Positions 21,060-31,746 of a stretch of 64,000 nucleotides of DNA are shown here, one piece after another. Each line of letters starts with the position of its first letter. Within the stretch, counting starts at the first letter, position 1. The position numbers were made by a program, and so were the translations under genes. The stretch is from contig MSED01000002.1 in assembly GCA_002099365.1 (NCBI GenBank), positions 3,162,001 to 3,226,000 of the forward strand, in the 5' to 3' direction. This DNA is from Phialophora verrucosa. Lineage: Eukaryota > Ascomycota > Eurotiomycetes > Chaetothyriales > Herpotrichiellaceae. The notes under the pieces were generated by a model. That model did no database searches. It was not told where the DNA came from and worked only from the letters and a program-made list of their open reading frames with translations.

Positions 21060-21868
21060 TGACGATCATGATGAAGAAGTAGATGATGGGTACAAGAAAG
21101 CAAATAATGCTTGTTTGGATAAAGCAAGCTAGGCCCTCCTTCGTAGCTAGGATACGATATGCTGTAGAGCGCAGTGCAGCGGCGCTGAGTTAACCATTAT
21201 CTCGCACAACACCATGGCACAGGGTAGCATACCGTACCATACCATACCACAGCTGAGGTAGACTTTCCCTGGCTATTGCTAGATATCCATAGTACGTAGA
21301 GTCTGTTCATCTTCCTAGATCGATGTGGTTCGAGCGAGGGATACTCTATACTCTAAGATATACTTTCACATGCAGTGGTTCTGCGAACCGCACGTATGCG
21401 CAGGTGTCTAGACATCTGCCCGTCTATTCACAGCGGTCAATCGTACCATCCGTTCTTACGTTCGTGCGTTTGTTCTTAATGGCCTTTTGCTTTTCTCCCC
21501 TGTTTGAGATCCATTGCACGGCTGAGATTCTAATGACGACAATCACAATCTGCTAGAAAACAGAGCAAGGTGGACCGAAGCTGAAGGTTGCTGAGATAGC
21601 ACAGTGGCTCGTGAGCTCGAGCTCGAGCTCGGACTGACTCCATCGTCGTGATGAATTATTCGAGATTCGCCTTCGTATGTGCTATAGGTGACAAGACAGA
21701 CGGACAGACGTCCCATGTCACGTCATGTCATTCCACCCCCATGGCAGGCAAAGCATGAGGCTCTCTTGTTGGTATAAAATATCTATGTCGTTCTCCGGTT
21801 CCGTCCATTGATCTATTCGCTGGCTCGCTGGCTCGCTCGCTCCCTTGCGCCACGAGTGATACTGAACC
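21060..21868. other. Intergenic with small repeats and a TATA-like box
   Basis: Contains CATACC-type short repeats (about 21228-21250), a self-complementary GAGCTCGAGCTCGAGCTC tract (about 21616-21633) and TATAAAAT at 21773-21780, about 90 bp upstream of the ATG at 21869. Confidence 0.5.
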
Positions 21869-22303
21869 ATGGACCGAAGCACGTCATCAGTGTTGGACGA
21901 CATCTCCACACCCGAGTACTATAATCGGTATATTAAGATGACGCACCAGGCTGCAGAGACGGCTGTGAGTGTCTCCCTGGACCGGGACCGAGACCGAGAC
22001 CGGGAGGCCGAGCCCCAAAAGCTGACGCCGAGGGAGAGGAAACCCGCATCCATATCCAAGGCAGATAACAAAGCTCATTATCCCCATATACCAGCCGCAG
22101 GCCTTGGCTCCAAGCCAGTCAAAGGAACATGGTGCCTGACAGGAGCGTTGTCGTTGGCGAATTATCCACCAGCCGAGCTGTCGCTCGCAGCGGAGGACCT
22201 AGAAGTGAAAGATACTCCGACTGATCAGGCGGAGGGGACGGAGTCGCCCGAGACAGGTTTGCTGGCAATATTTGCGCGGCGGAGCGACGGCGGCGGAAGA
22301 TAA
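21869..22303 (+). CDS. Small hypothetical protein
   Basis: 144 aa from ATG 21869 to the stop at 22301-22303, with a TATA-like element about 90 bp upstream. The N terminus is MDRSTSSVLDDISTPEYYNR. An Asp-Arg repeat (DRDRDRDRE) follows, then a polar, Pro/Glu-rich remainder without signal peptide or membrane segment. I recognise no family. Supported by the promoter-like signal and codon use only, so it may be spurious or have further exons. Confidence 0.4.
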   Translation: MDRSTSSVLDDISTPEYYNRYIKMTHQAAETAVSVSLDRDRDRDREAEPQKLTPRERKPASISKADNKAHYPHIPAAGLGSKPVKGTWCLTGALSLANYPPAELSLAAEDLEVKDTPTDQAEGTESPETGLLAIFARRSDGGGR

Positions 22304-22664
22304 TGCGTCCCACATGGCGAAGACCGCGCTGGGAGTGTTTCGTTGTATTGTGGCAGTGGCCGGGAGGAGAGTAACGAGCCTTCACTTGCTCAGTGTGTGG
22401 GAGAAGAGAGAGCTTGGCAAGTTGGGTTGGCATTATACCTTGCTCATCAATTCAAAACGTCCTGTTGGAAATTGACCGGAATAGGCGAATTGGGTTCAGA
22501 AGAACGTATGGCTTACACAGCTGGGTTGAAGCGAGGCGGAGCTGAGTTAGATGCCTGCATTCTCAACATTGCTCCATGCCTCCTGTGCGTCGAAACTGTA
22601 TAACTCCCCTGTGTTTGAAATGTACAATATTCCGTCGACCTGAATTACGACGGAGCTAGACCCG
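22304..22664. other. Short convergent intergenic region
   Basis: Between the 3' ends of the small hypothetical gene and Trm5. Nothing recognised. Confidence 0.4.
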
Positions 22665-24374
22665 TCAAGGGCGCGCAAAAGCAACGCTCCTCGGAAGTCG
22701 AAAGCTGGCGCAAAACATTTTCTTCTTCGGCGCAACGAGCCTCACGTACCGAATATCCACATCGAGCTCGGGGTCATCTAATTTGACCTCCGAACCGATA
22801 TGTTTCGTGATCCTCTCGCAGATCTCGCGAAGCTCTTCCTCTTCGGCGGCATGTTTCGTTTGAAACAGATAGAGGTGAATTAAGGGTAGTTTCTGCAATG
22901 TGTGCGGTTGGAACTCGGTTTCTCGACCGTGGTATACGCCTTTGAAGGCGTCGAGGAACTCAATAGCGCTCGCCGGGAGATTCATGACGTAGTGGGAGAA
23001 TGCGGTCGGCTCTTGTAAGACCTTTGCAGCATCGTCGGCGGCTTTCTTGAGAGCTTCGATGTCTTCTTTGCTCTGATTCCTGGATATCTTGACCTTTGCG
23101 GGGAGTTTGACTGTTCGTGGTGAGTCTGCCAACGCCTTGGTGGCCTCGCGGATGAACCGCCTGCCGTCATCGCACGAGGCCGTCACGAAAGCATCGACTT
23201 TATTGCGTTTGATGGCATCCTCCAAGCTCGCGTAAGAGTCGGGATTGAGATCGTTGGCTCTGACAAAGACCTTTCTTTTGCCCGCAGGAATGGCAAATGG
23301 TCCTACACCGGCCATGACGTCGCAGACGGCTTCCCCTTCGTTGAAAGTCTCGAATACTCGAGCATGTTCGGTGCCCAGCCTCGAGTTCCAGTAGACTTTG
23401 CCGAAGTTGAATTTGAATTCGCAATCGGACTCGCGCACCGTGACGTCCAAGTCATCGGGCCCGGCGAGGACTTCGTACGGGAATGTTCGATACACAGACT
23501 CGGTGCCAACGTCGAATGTCTTGTTGATGACCGTGGTGATATTGGGATTTTTGTCGACAAGGATTTGACCGATCAGATGTTTGTAGGGCAAGTACGGTTC
23601 TCGTAAATTCACGTGTGCTTAGATGTGTCAGTCATCTCTTGGAAATGCATACGCCTGGAGCACATTACCGACGTGGCCGACCTGGGCAAAGCCTGCTGGG
23701 GTTTCTTTCTCCTCTTCCGGAATTTCAGGCAGTATTGCTTCAAGGATATTGTCTAGCGTTGCACGTCAGTTATGAAGACGGGTGAAAGCTATTCGTCCAC
23801 AGACTCACGTACGCATCGTCCAGTCGTCGTACGTAAGAGTCAGGTTGTAAGGTCGTATCCTGGTGAGCTTGTCTTCCACCAATTTGGTGAGTGTGGGCGA
23901 CCACGTGCTCGGTTCTGCCCACGAGTCAGACTTAGTTCAAGCTTCAGGAAGACTGAACGAACCCTCCGCTTCAATCCCATATCTCAGCAAGATACACTTC
24001 GCGCCGGGAGCGGAGTCATCTTCTCGCAAGTGCTTTATGGGACTGATTTTCGATATGTCCCCGGATCTATCCAGATCCTTCCGCACATTGGTGATTTGTT
24101 TGACGTCGGCGATCGAGGCTGCAGCCAGTGGCACCACTTTACGGAAGAAGGATTTATCTAGCACATGCATCGACCGATTGACCGGTGGTAGGAAGACCTT
24201 TGGCAAATCCGCCGAGTTGAGATTCATCTTTTTGTTTACCACATCTGACGCGTGTGGTTGCAATGTCGAGTAGAGTCGACGCAACAAGCTTGCCATGCGC
24301 TGGGGCCCGATGTCGATTGACGTTAGCAGGTTGCTATTATGGTACGAGAAGGAGACAGATTTTGAAGGAGCCAT
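22665..24374 (-). CDS. trm5: tRNA (guanine37-N1)-methyltransferase Trm5, four exons
   Basis: Minus-strand join of 24374-23963, 23914-23813, 23752-23669 and 23617-22665, with introns of 48, 60 and 51 bp. Product 516 aa, close to yeast Trm5 (499). Splicing yields the conserved run WSPTLTKLVEDKL, then NILEAILPEIPEEE, then GFAQVGHVAHVNLREPYLPY. The Rossmann-fold SAM site is AVCDVMAGVGPFAIPAGKR, and the catalytic-domain motif is YVMNLPASAIEFLDAF. Trm5 methylates N1 of G37 in tRNAs and prevents frameshifting. A second ATG at 24296 opens MASLLRRLYSTLQPHA, which resembles a mitochondrial presequence, so the start is ambiguous. Neighbouring cupin gene is 162 bp upstream on the same strand. Confidence 0.93.
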
Positions 24375-24536
24375 GCAAGGCGCGTCGCCAAGACACTAGT
24401 CCAGAAGGAGCAGAGCACTACTGTGGAGCACAGCGCATGGATACTCAGCGATGCAATGAACGTGAATGACTTGGTGATTCCGTCTCCTCATTTAAATTAA
24501 TTACCTGAAGATGCATGCCTTGCTTGCTTGCCAACA

Positions 24537-25202
24537 TCATCCCTTCTTCCACAAGTTCAACAACGGCCCCTCCGCTCCATTGACGGGGTCCTGAATCGGC
24601 AATGCAACGCTCCGAATTTCTTCCTTATATGTGTCCCCTACGGCCTCCTTGCCCAATTCACTACGCCACTTCGGAGCGCCCTTCAAAACACACCGCCAGT
24701 CAGCACCGAGTCCCTCCTTTGACAGCAACGTGACATCTCACCTCAGGATAGACACCTATATATCGGTAATCGCGACTGCTCTGGAGAGAGCAATGGCCCG
24801 TCCCCGCCGGCAGGACGATGACATCCCCAGCCCGGACATCGATCTCCTGGCCCCCGCCCGTGTCATTCGTGCCGCAACCGACCAGGATAGTCGATTCGCC
24901 CTGGAAGACACCTGCGCGCATCCATCAGTTCCGCGAGATTACCGCGCCGGTCGTGGCATAGGCGCTCCCAGTCCGCGGACCGTAGTCTTACCGTAGCATT
25001 CGTGCGTGTTTGGGTGGAAATGCTTGTATGCGATATGACCCCACACGCCTTTCTTCTCCCAGGCGTGAGATTCTAAAAATGCGGTCGTTTTCTCCTCTGA
25101 CAGAGGGAGGGGCAGACAGTCCCGGTAGATGAGGACCGGCCAGTCATTGTTGGGGCAGTGCTGGTTCGGAGCCAGGTAGTAAGTCTCTGGTTCGTAGACC
25201 AT
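24537..25202 (-). CDS. YjlB-like cupin protein, three exons
   Basis: Minus-strand join of 25202-24992, 24911-24742 and 24680-24537; introns of 80 and 61 bp (donors GTAAGA and GTGAGA). Product 174 aa. Features are an N-terminal PNNDWPVLIYRDCLPLPLSE block, a metal-site region HIAYKHFHPNTHECYG followed by VFQGESTILVG, and a second cupin half GDVIVLPAGTGHCSL ending YIGVYPE. This matches the small single-domain cupins called YjlB in bacteria. Such proteins probably bind a metal; the substrate is unknown. The last exon (APKWRSELG to NLWKKG) contains the conserved C-terminal tail. Confidence 0.85.
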
Positions 25203-27014
25203 TCTGTCAGACGAGACAGGGTGGACAAAGATGCGTGATGTGGCTAGCTAAACTGCAGATATATGGTCCCTCAGGCGGTCCTTATGCGATGCACTACGTA
25301 TAGATAAATCGAGCCGAGCGGCATGGATTAAAGTGCCATTCCGGGAATAGGCATAAAGGCATCAGGGCCAAGAGTGCGGAGTAGTCCACCTGTCGACGAG
25401 GAGGTCATCTCTACAGTTCAACGCCGGTTGCAGGGAAGTTCCCCGCCGAATTCGGCTCTTTGGGGGATTTTCCTCCTTCACTGCCAAAGATCGCTCCTCT
25501 GGCATATATGTCAGTTCCCACGTCAGGCCGGACCCTCTTCGGCCGACGTTCATTTGGTTGTCTCGAGAATTAAACTCACCTTCTCATACACCCCGCTACC
25601 ATCTCTTACGACCAGACACAGTCCACTTTGAGAAACGGAAGGGGATTCATCCAACTCTTCGAAAACGACATGCATCTTTGACTACACGCTACCTTGACCA
25701 TGGCGCCTCAAGAGCCCGGAGGGACGGCACTTGTCGATTTCCCCACGCTGCCACCGAGAGAGAGAATTATCCAACCTTCGTAAACTCGACTCGAACTACG
25801 TCCTATCCCCTAATCTGCTCTTACATCTCAGACGATGACATGAATTTAGTCAATCAATATTTCCCTGATGGCAATTAGGACACCTCATGGTTCACGGCGT
25901 GTTGACGTGGGACGTTTTTAGAAGAGTCTGAAAATTAACCAAATGAAGCATCTCATCATGGTACGGTCGAGTTCTACCTATCAGTTTCAAGGAAAATAAG
26001 AATTGAGTGCCTAGGACTTTGACGAAATCTACCACAGCTGGAAGAGACAAGGAACAAGAGAGAGACGATATCGAGCCGTTCTAGAGCGAGGACAGGGACT
26101 AATCGATCAAGTCAGGGACGAGGTACTGTAATGGTGAGCAGGACGGTATTGGGTGTGAAAAGTGAAGGTGAGATTGCTGCGTACTTACATTCCCGTGGTC
26201 TTGGTGGGCCATGGAAGCGCCAAGAGCAAGTTTGCTCACCCTGACAATTGCTCGCCGTGTTGGCCTACAGCATCCCTCAAGCTGGACATAGAAGTCGACG
26301 AGTCATAGGGGGAAAAGCGTGGGTATCCTTGAGCTCGGGTTCGTCCCGTCCTAAATATATTGCCTGGATCAATCCAGAGTCAACACGGACACGGTTACAG
26401 ATTGGAAGTCACTGGACTGACTTGAATTCTATAGAACGTGTCGCGACGCATCAGTCTCTCATTTTCTAGTATAGTCTGGTGCGCATAGGTAGGGAATTTC
26501 CAGACATCATTTTGAATCGCCTGGATATAGGCTCCCACCACACTCACGCTCCTTTACTTGTCGTTTCGTTCGTTTACTACATAAAGTAAGAGCACAAGGG
26601 GAACTTGATTGCAACACCGTTTTGGTCCAGGACAAGCGAATGCTGCTTTAACCTTGAGCATTAATTGCGAGCCTCGAACGGGCCATCGCGTACGGAGATC
26701 CATTTCCCTTTCAAGTAGGTATAGGCACTGCATTCTTGGCCCAACTTTTGCCTCCGCGGTGGGTAGGATAATTGGAGCGAAGTCAATTCATGCGTAAGGC
26801 AAAAAAGCGAGGGTCTCAAACTCCGTAATCCACTGTTGGTTTGCAAAGAAAGTCGCGCTCGGTCAAGAGCAGACATTGAGCAGGCTATCTTGAGTCTGCG
26901 AATGATTTCGATCGTGGTTGAATCCAACTTCTTTTATTTCAACATCAGGCCCCGACACTCGCCGTCCAGGCTAGCAATTACCAGCGTCGACGAGCAGTAG
27001 ATTGGAGTCTAAAT
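25203..27014. other. Large intergenic region, promoter of the AKR gene
   Basis: About 1.8 kb between divergently transcribed genes. Many short frames, none recognised. The region is relatively A/T-rich from 25900 onward. Confidence 0.4.
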
Positions 27015-28113
27015 ATGGCCACCGACGTCGTCACATTGGCCTCCGGACATGGAATGCCTCTAATAGGCTTCGGACTGTGGAAAGTGCCCGCCGACAAGGC
27101 TGCCGATATCGTCTACAACGTAAGTTCCATGTGCTCCCGGTTTGAGGCAGTACATGCTGAGGATTCAGGTAGGCCATCAAAGTCGGCTACCGCCACTTTG
27201 ACGGGGCATATGATTATCAAAACGAGAGGGAGGCGGGCGAAGGGATCCAGCGAGCCATCCGCGACGGACTCGTCAAGCGCGAGGAGATCTTCGTGACGAC
27301 CAAACTGTGGAACAACTACCACAAACGAGAGCATGCGTTGGCCATGGCCAAGGCACAGAATGAAGCGTGGGGTCTCGGATACATTGACTTGTACCTGATC
27401 CATTTCCCCGTGGCGCTCGAATACATCGAGCCCGACAAGTTGAGGTATCCGGTAAGTACTACTTACTACTCGCTTAGAAAATCTGCCTTGTAATTAACAA
27501 TGGATATCAGGGCTGGTGGATGGACGCAGCCCACAAATCGATCAAGACCGCCTCGGTCCCGATCCAAGAAACCTGGCAAGCGCTCGAAGAAGCCGTCGAC
27601 GCGGGCCTCGCAAGGTCCATCGGCATCTCCAATGCCCAGGCCCAAACCCTGTACGACATCCAGCACTACGCACGCCACCCGATCTCCTCGCTCCAGATCG
27701 AACACCACCCGTACCTCGTGCAACCAGAGCTCGTGGCCTTGGCCCAAGAGGAACAAATTGTCGTCACGGCCTACTCGTCCTTTGGGCCTCAGAGCTTCCT
27801 GGAACTTCCGCCCGCGTTCCGCGCACGTGCCAAAGACGTCCCTCTGCTCTTTGATGCCGACGTGGTGAAGACGGCGGCCGCGCGCCTGGCCAAGACCCCC
27901 GCGCAGGTGCTCCTGCGCTGGGCCACGCAGCGGAACATTGCCGTGATTCCCAAATCGAACAATGTGACGAGGTTGCAGCAGAATTTGGAGGTCGGGAACG
28001 GTAGCTTTGACTTGACCGCCGAGGAAATCGAGGCCATCTCTGCTTTGGATAAGGGGTTGCGGTTCAACGATCCGGGATTCTATCTAGATAGGCCGCTAAG
28101 GATTTTTGCATAG
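27015..28113 (+). CDS. Aldo-keto reductase, D-xylose reductase-like, three exons
   Basis: Join of 27015-27119, 27173-27451 and 27511-28113; introns of 53 and 59 bp (donors GTAAGT). Product 328 aa, the usual length for AKR xylose reductases. Catalytic tetrad elements are visible: [11 protein letters not shown] (Asp, Tyr), TTKLWNNYH (Lys) and YLIHFP (His). The xylose-reductase motif [13 protein letters not shown] near the C terminus binds the nucleotide 2'-phosphate, so NADPH use is likely. Expected reaction: reduction of D-xylose or L-arabinose to the pentitol. It faces an L-arabinitol-dehydrogenase-like gene tail to tail, which fits pentose catabolism. Other aldoses are possible substrates. 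Confidence 0.9.
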
Positions 28114-28330
28114 GATATATGATGGACATCAGGAGCCAGAATGGCTGTAAAAGTGAATATGAATGCAGTATGTCATCTAGATACTATGTGTTGGTGTTGA
28201 GGTCGTGGTATTGACAACTCACTTTGATTTGGACCATTACCCCGGGCAACATCACGTTTCTTCGGTCACTGCCCTCTCTATATCTATAACAAGGGCGACG
28301 TTGTTGTTTTCATCTATACGAACAAGATCG

Positions 28331-29611
28331 TCAAGGTTGTATCTCTTGGTCATCCACTATATGGACTTTGATACTGCCTTTCGACCGATCTGCGCACAAC
28401 TCCATCGCCTCGCGAGCCCTCTCCAAGGGGAAAGTGTGAGTCACCAACGGATCCAGATTCAACACCTGGCCATTTGCCAAAGCGTTGATCCCGGCCGGCC
28501 AGGTGTCATTGTATCGATTGATAAACTTCAGCTCGATTTCGGCAAGACTCATGTGCATGAATGGCAGGTTGTTCATGACGCTACGCCCGACTCCGACGAC
28601 CATGACAACCCCCGAACGTCGACAGGCATATGCCGCAGTGATGACGCTCGATTCGATACCGGTACACTCGAGCACGGTCGGAGGGGCGTTGCGCTCGTTT
28701 TGGTCCGGAATAGCGTGCTCGACGTCGCGATCGCCTGCACATCCGAATAGCAATCTGATCTCTTCGGAACATTCTAACGGTGTCTTGGACGTCTGGACGA
28801 GATATGTCTCTGCCCCGGGCACGAGCTTCTTGGCAAACTCCAGCCGTGATTCCTCGACGTCTGTGATGACGAGAGGCCACGCGGCCGAAGCTCTCGCTGC
28901 CGCCAGAGCAATCAAGCCAATCGGTCCGGCGCCACAAATCAAGACCGGCTTTCCGATCGATATTGATCCTTTGCATTGTCTGATGGCGTGGAGAATGACC
29001 GAGAGCGGCTCCAAAAGGGCACCCTGGGAAAAGGTCATGGTGTCGGGTATTCTGTGACAGTATCGAGCTTCATGTGTCATGAAGCGTCTGATCGTTCCGC
29101 CCTGGCAGACACCTAGAAATTGAACCGATTCACACAGGTTGTACTTGCCGGACGTGCAAAGAAAGCAAGTGTGGCAGGGTAGTTGAGGCTCGATGGCGAT
29201 TCTATCACCCGGCCTCAAATGCGTCACTGCAGACCCGATCTCGAGGACGACACCGGACGCTTCGTGGCCCAGGACATGGCTCTGGTCGACGATCAAGGGC
29301 CCGATGGCACCCCGATGCCAAAGGTGAAGATCCGAACCACAAATCCCGCTGGCGCGGACATGGATCAATACTTGAGTGGGCGAAGGTTTCGGTATGGAAC
29401 TCTCCTCCAGACGAATGTCATGGTCGGGAGTAACGTACAGCGATGGGTTTTGATACTGATGATATTTGGGCGCCGTCACTGGAGAATGGCCAGCGACTGG
29501 GTCGATGTCTCTGTCGACGACTTGAACGTTACTAACAGCCACAGATTTTCCATTGGGCGTCGTGTCGCCGTTGGTGAGCCTAGGCTCCTGTAAGATAGCT
29601 GAGGGTGTCAT
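28331..29611 (-). CDS. Zinc alcohol dehydrogenase (MDR), L-arabinitol 4-dehydrogenase-like
   Basis: 426 aa from the ATG at 29611; the longer frame begins with TTG at 29647. Catalytic-zinc residues lie in GICGSDLHLW and VLGHEASGVV. The four-Cys structural zinc lobe is CHTCFLCTSGKYNLC. The Rossmann motif is GAGPIGLIAL, and the acidic residue in VITDVEESRLEF predicts NAD+ preference. The blocks ALLEPLSV, LECTGIESSV and INRYNDTWPAGI match fungal L-arabinitol 4-dehydrogenases and xylitol/sorbitol dehydrogenases. An N-terminal extension of about 40 residues is unusual. It shares a 312-bp divergent promoter with the Zn2Cys6 regulator at 29924. Probable role: oxidation of a pentitol or hexitol to the ketose. 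Confidence 0.88.
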   Translation of the reverse strand: MTPSAILQEPRLTNGDTTPNGKSVAVSNVQVVDRDIDPVAGHSPVTAPKYHQYQNPSLYVTPDHDIRLEESSIPKPSPTQVLIHVRASGICGSDLHLWHRGAIGPLIVDQSHVLGHEASGVVLEIGSAVTHLRPGDRIAIEPQLPCHTCFLCTSGKYNLCESVQFLGVCQGGTIRRFMTHEARYCHRIPDTMTFSQGALLEPLSVILHAIRQCKGSISIGKPVLICGAGPIGLIALAAARASAAWPLVITDVEESRLEFAKKLVPGAETYLVQTSKTPLECSEEIRLLFGCAGDRDVEHAIPDQNERNAPPTVLECTGIESSVITAAYACRRSGVVMVVGVGRSVMNNLPFMHMSLAEIELKFINRYNDTWPAGINALANGQVLNLDPLVTHTFPLERAREAMELCADRSKGSIKVHIVDDQEIQP

Positions 29612-29923
29612 TTCCACGACGTCTGCTTCTGTTTGTCTGGGTGACAAACCGACGTCGTAGGATGAAGATTTGGCAACTTTTCAGCTAAGAAAATCGAAGT
29701 CTGACTGTGGTTTCGACACATTTTCTCGGAGAAGCCAGGCACCTGCTCTCTTCACGTGGGATCGTCGCGAGTCATGTTGGAAACGCCGGAAGTGAGTGGC
29801 AGTCAGAGATAGGTACCTCCCTAGGTGGGTAGGTGTGTGGGAGACACCAAAGTCAGTCCCCTTTGGGCATATTTAAGCACTCCCTGGTTAGGTACCTAGT
29901 TAGGCCCAAGCACTCCCCCAGTC
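29612..29923. promoter_or_regulatory. Divergent promoter of the dehydrogenase and its regulator
   Basis: 312 bp lie between two ATGs. Two copies of the palindrome TAGGTACCT(A) occur at 29811-29819 and 29889-29898, 78 bp apart. A TATTTAAG box at 29870-29877 lies about 50 bp before the regulator ATG. CCCCAG at 29916-29921 matches the CreA consensus on the minus strand. Function of the palindromes is inferred only from position. Confidence 0.5.
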
Positions 29924-31660
29924 ATGGTTGCCAAGGCTATTCAGTGGCGGGAGTGGCTAATTAGTGGGTGTGAACCCCACGATGAACATTCGAGGCACGA
30001 CCTTCTCTGTTTTGTTACCACGCACAATTGCTCCAGAGATTCCCCAATGCCACATTCCAAGGATGGAAAGGCGACCCGTGTTCAGCGCCGTGTTCGAACA
30101 GGTTGTCTCACATGTCGCAAGCGCAGACGGAAGTGCGATGAAGAGAAGCCAGCGTGCCAGAATTGTAGGGACAAGCGTCTCTCTTGTTACTATGGCCTCA
30201 ACATCACATTCGTCAACGCAAGGTCCCACAGTACAGCATTACAAGATACCGCAAACCAATCGGTGGAAGAACGACGACTCCAAGGGCCTCCTTTGTCTCT
30301 GTCGGATGATCCAGTGGCTGGGTTGCAGTCGGAGCACGGTGCCTTCCCAACCCGCAATTTGTCCCAGCCGACCCTCACAAACACTTTCGAGCGTTTTGAA
30401 TCTCTTCCAGTAGTATCACCTGTACTGCAGGGGTCTGGCTCAGGGAGTACACCAACCACAAACTCGCAGCAGGTATCAATTCTCTGCGACGCAAGCCCCG
30501 AGTCAAGAGGGAGCCGGGTTGAGTTGGAGCTCCTGACCTTATATCGCTATCACATTGCCACTCGACTGGATCTGGGTGTAGGTGATCTCTATTTCGGAGT
30601 GCGGGTCCTTACTCGAGCCCTGTCCGATGATGCCCTGTATCAAAGCATTCTTGCGCTTGCCAGCTGCCAGGGAGACTACTCAGGGAGAAGCAAACATCCG
30701 CATGAGAGCGAAGTTGGTGCGGGCGATCATGCTGCACAGGCCGTGGGGCGTTCCTTCATGACTGACTCTGACCCTGAAGATCGATTAACAACCTCGATCC
30801 TCCTTACACTCCGAGATTTCCATAGAACCCCACCTCGACTATGGACTGGACGTATGGGCATCGCCTTCGGAACCACCAATCTAATTTTGGATGAACCTCC
30901 GATCGATGGGCAATGGCAGCTGATGGCACGCCTCGCTCTGGCGGCAAAGTTGACGGCCCCTCCTTCAAGTCACCACGCCATCGACCTTTCATTCGTATTA
31001 CAAGGAGCGAATCCCACAGCGCCTGGCCAAGTCTTGACGCACAAGCAGCAACTTCGCCAAGCGCTCGCGAACCTCGCGCGTGCATTGGCAATTGCAAAGC
31101 CCGACGCCAACGCTCACCAGACCGGTGTTGGCAGGAGGTTACCACTGGTTTCGACCTGGCAATCATGCTGGAGCGACAATCAGCTGTGGTACGCGGCGCG
31201 GCGTGACGAGATGCGACAAGTCCTCGAAGTGGACGAGTTTGATGGTTCTCGATTGTTGTCATCGACGACCGACGCGCCGCCAATATCCCCATTCCCCATT
31301 GCTCTGTTCAGCAATGTCTGTGCCATCGTGGCGAACCTCGCACACCATCTCACCGCCTTGCTTCTGCTGCACTGCAAACCACGCGTCATCCGGGCCCTGG
31401 CGGAGACGGAATCGTCAACATCACCCGTCTGGCACGCCCAGAGACTCGTCGGTATGGTAGCGGCCTTCACCGAATCGGACGTCTTTGATCCGCTTGTCAT
31501 TGCGGGGGTTCTATATGCGGCAAGGAGATTAAGCCATCCTTCCCAGATCGCTGTAGTCGTAAATATCTTGGAAAAAGCCACCCATGTGACGGGGATGCAG
31601 CTAGAGGAGGAGATTGGAAAGTTGAATACTGCCCAAGCAAATTCAGCCGGGCTAGGTTGA
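29924..31660 (+). CDS. Zn2Cys6 transcription factor
   Basis: 578 aa from ATG 29924; a second in-frame ATG at 30047 would place the zinc cluster nearer the N terminus, as is usual. The binuclear cluster is RTGCLTCRKRRRKCDEEKPA followed by CQNCRDKRLSC, spacing C-x2-C-x6-C-x6-C-x2-C-x6-C. The remainder contains helical segments typical of the fungal regulatory middle region (VELELLTLYRYHIATRLDLG; TSPVWHAQRLVGMVAAFTES). It is divergently transcribed from the arabinitol-dehydrogenase-like gene, the classic arrangement of a pathway-specific activator. Likely target: the 27-41 kb gene set. No introns are obvious. Confidence 0.88.
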   Translation: MVAKAIQWREWLISGCEPHDEHSRHDLLCFVTTHNCSRDSPMPHSKDGKATRVQRRVRTGCLTCRKRRRKCDEEKPACQNCRDKRLSCYYGLNITFVNARSHSTALQDTANQSVEERRLQGPPLSLSDDPVAGLQSEHGAFPTRNLSQPTLTNTFERFESLPVVSPVLQGSGSGSTPTTNSQQVSILCDASPESRGSRVELELLTLYRYHIATRLDLGVGDLYFGVRVLTRALSDDALYQSILALASCQGDYSGRSKHPHESEVGAGDHAAQAVGRSFMTDSDPEDRLTTSILLTLRDFHRTPPRLWTGRMGIAFGTTNLILDEPPIDGQWQLMARLALAAKLTAPPSSHHAIDLSFVLQGANPTAPGQVLTHKQQLRQALANLARALAIAKPDANAHQTGVGRRLPLVSTWQSCWSDNQLWYAARRDEMRQVLEVDEFDGSRLLSSTTDAPPISPFPIALFSNVCAIVANLAHHLTALLLLHCKPRVIRALAETESSTSPVWHAQRLVGMVAAFTESDVFDPLVIAGVLYAARRLSHPSQIAVVVNILEKATHVTGMQLEEEIGKLNTAQANSAGLG

Positions 31661-31746
31661 GAATCGAAGCACATTCCCCTTGGATCCACACCTGATTCAA
31701 GGCAGCTCTGGACACTAAAGTGAGCGGGCTCCTCATTGCGGCACAG

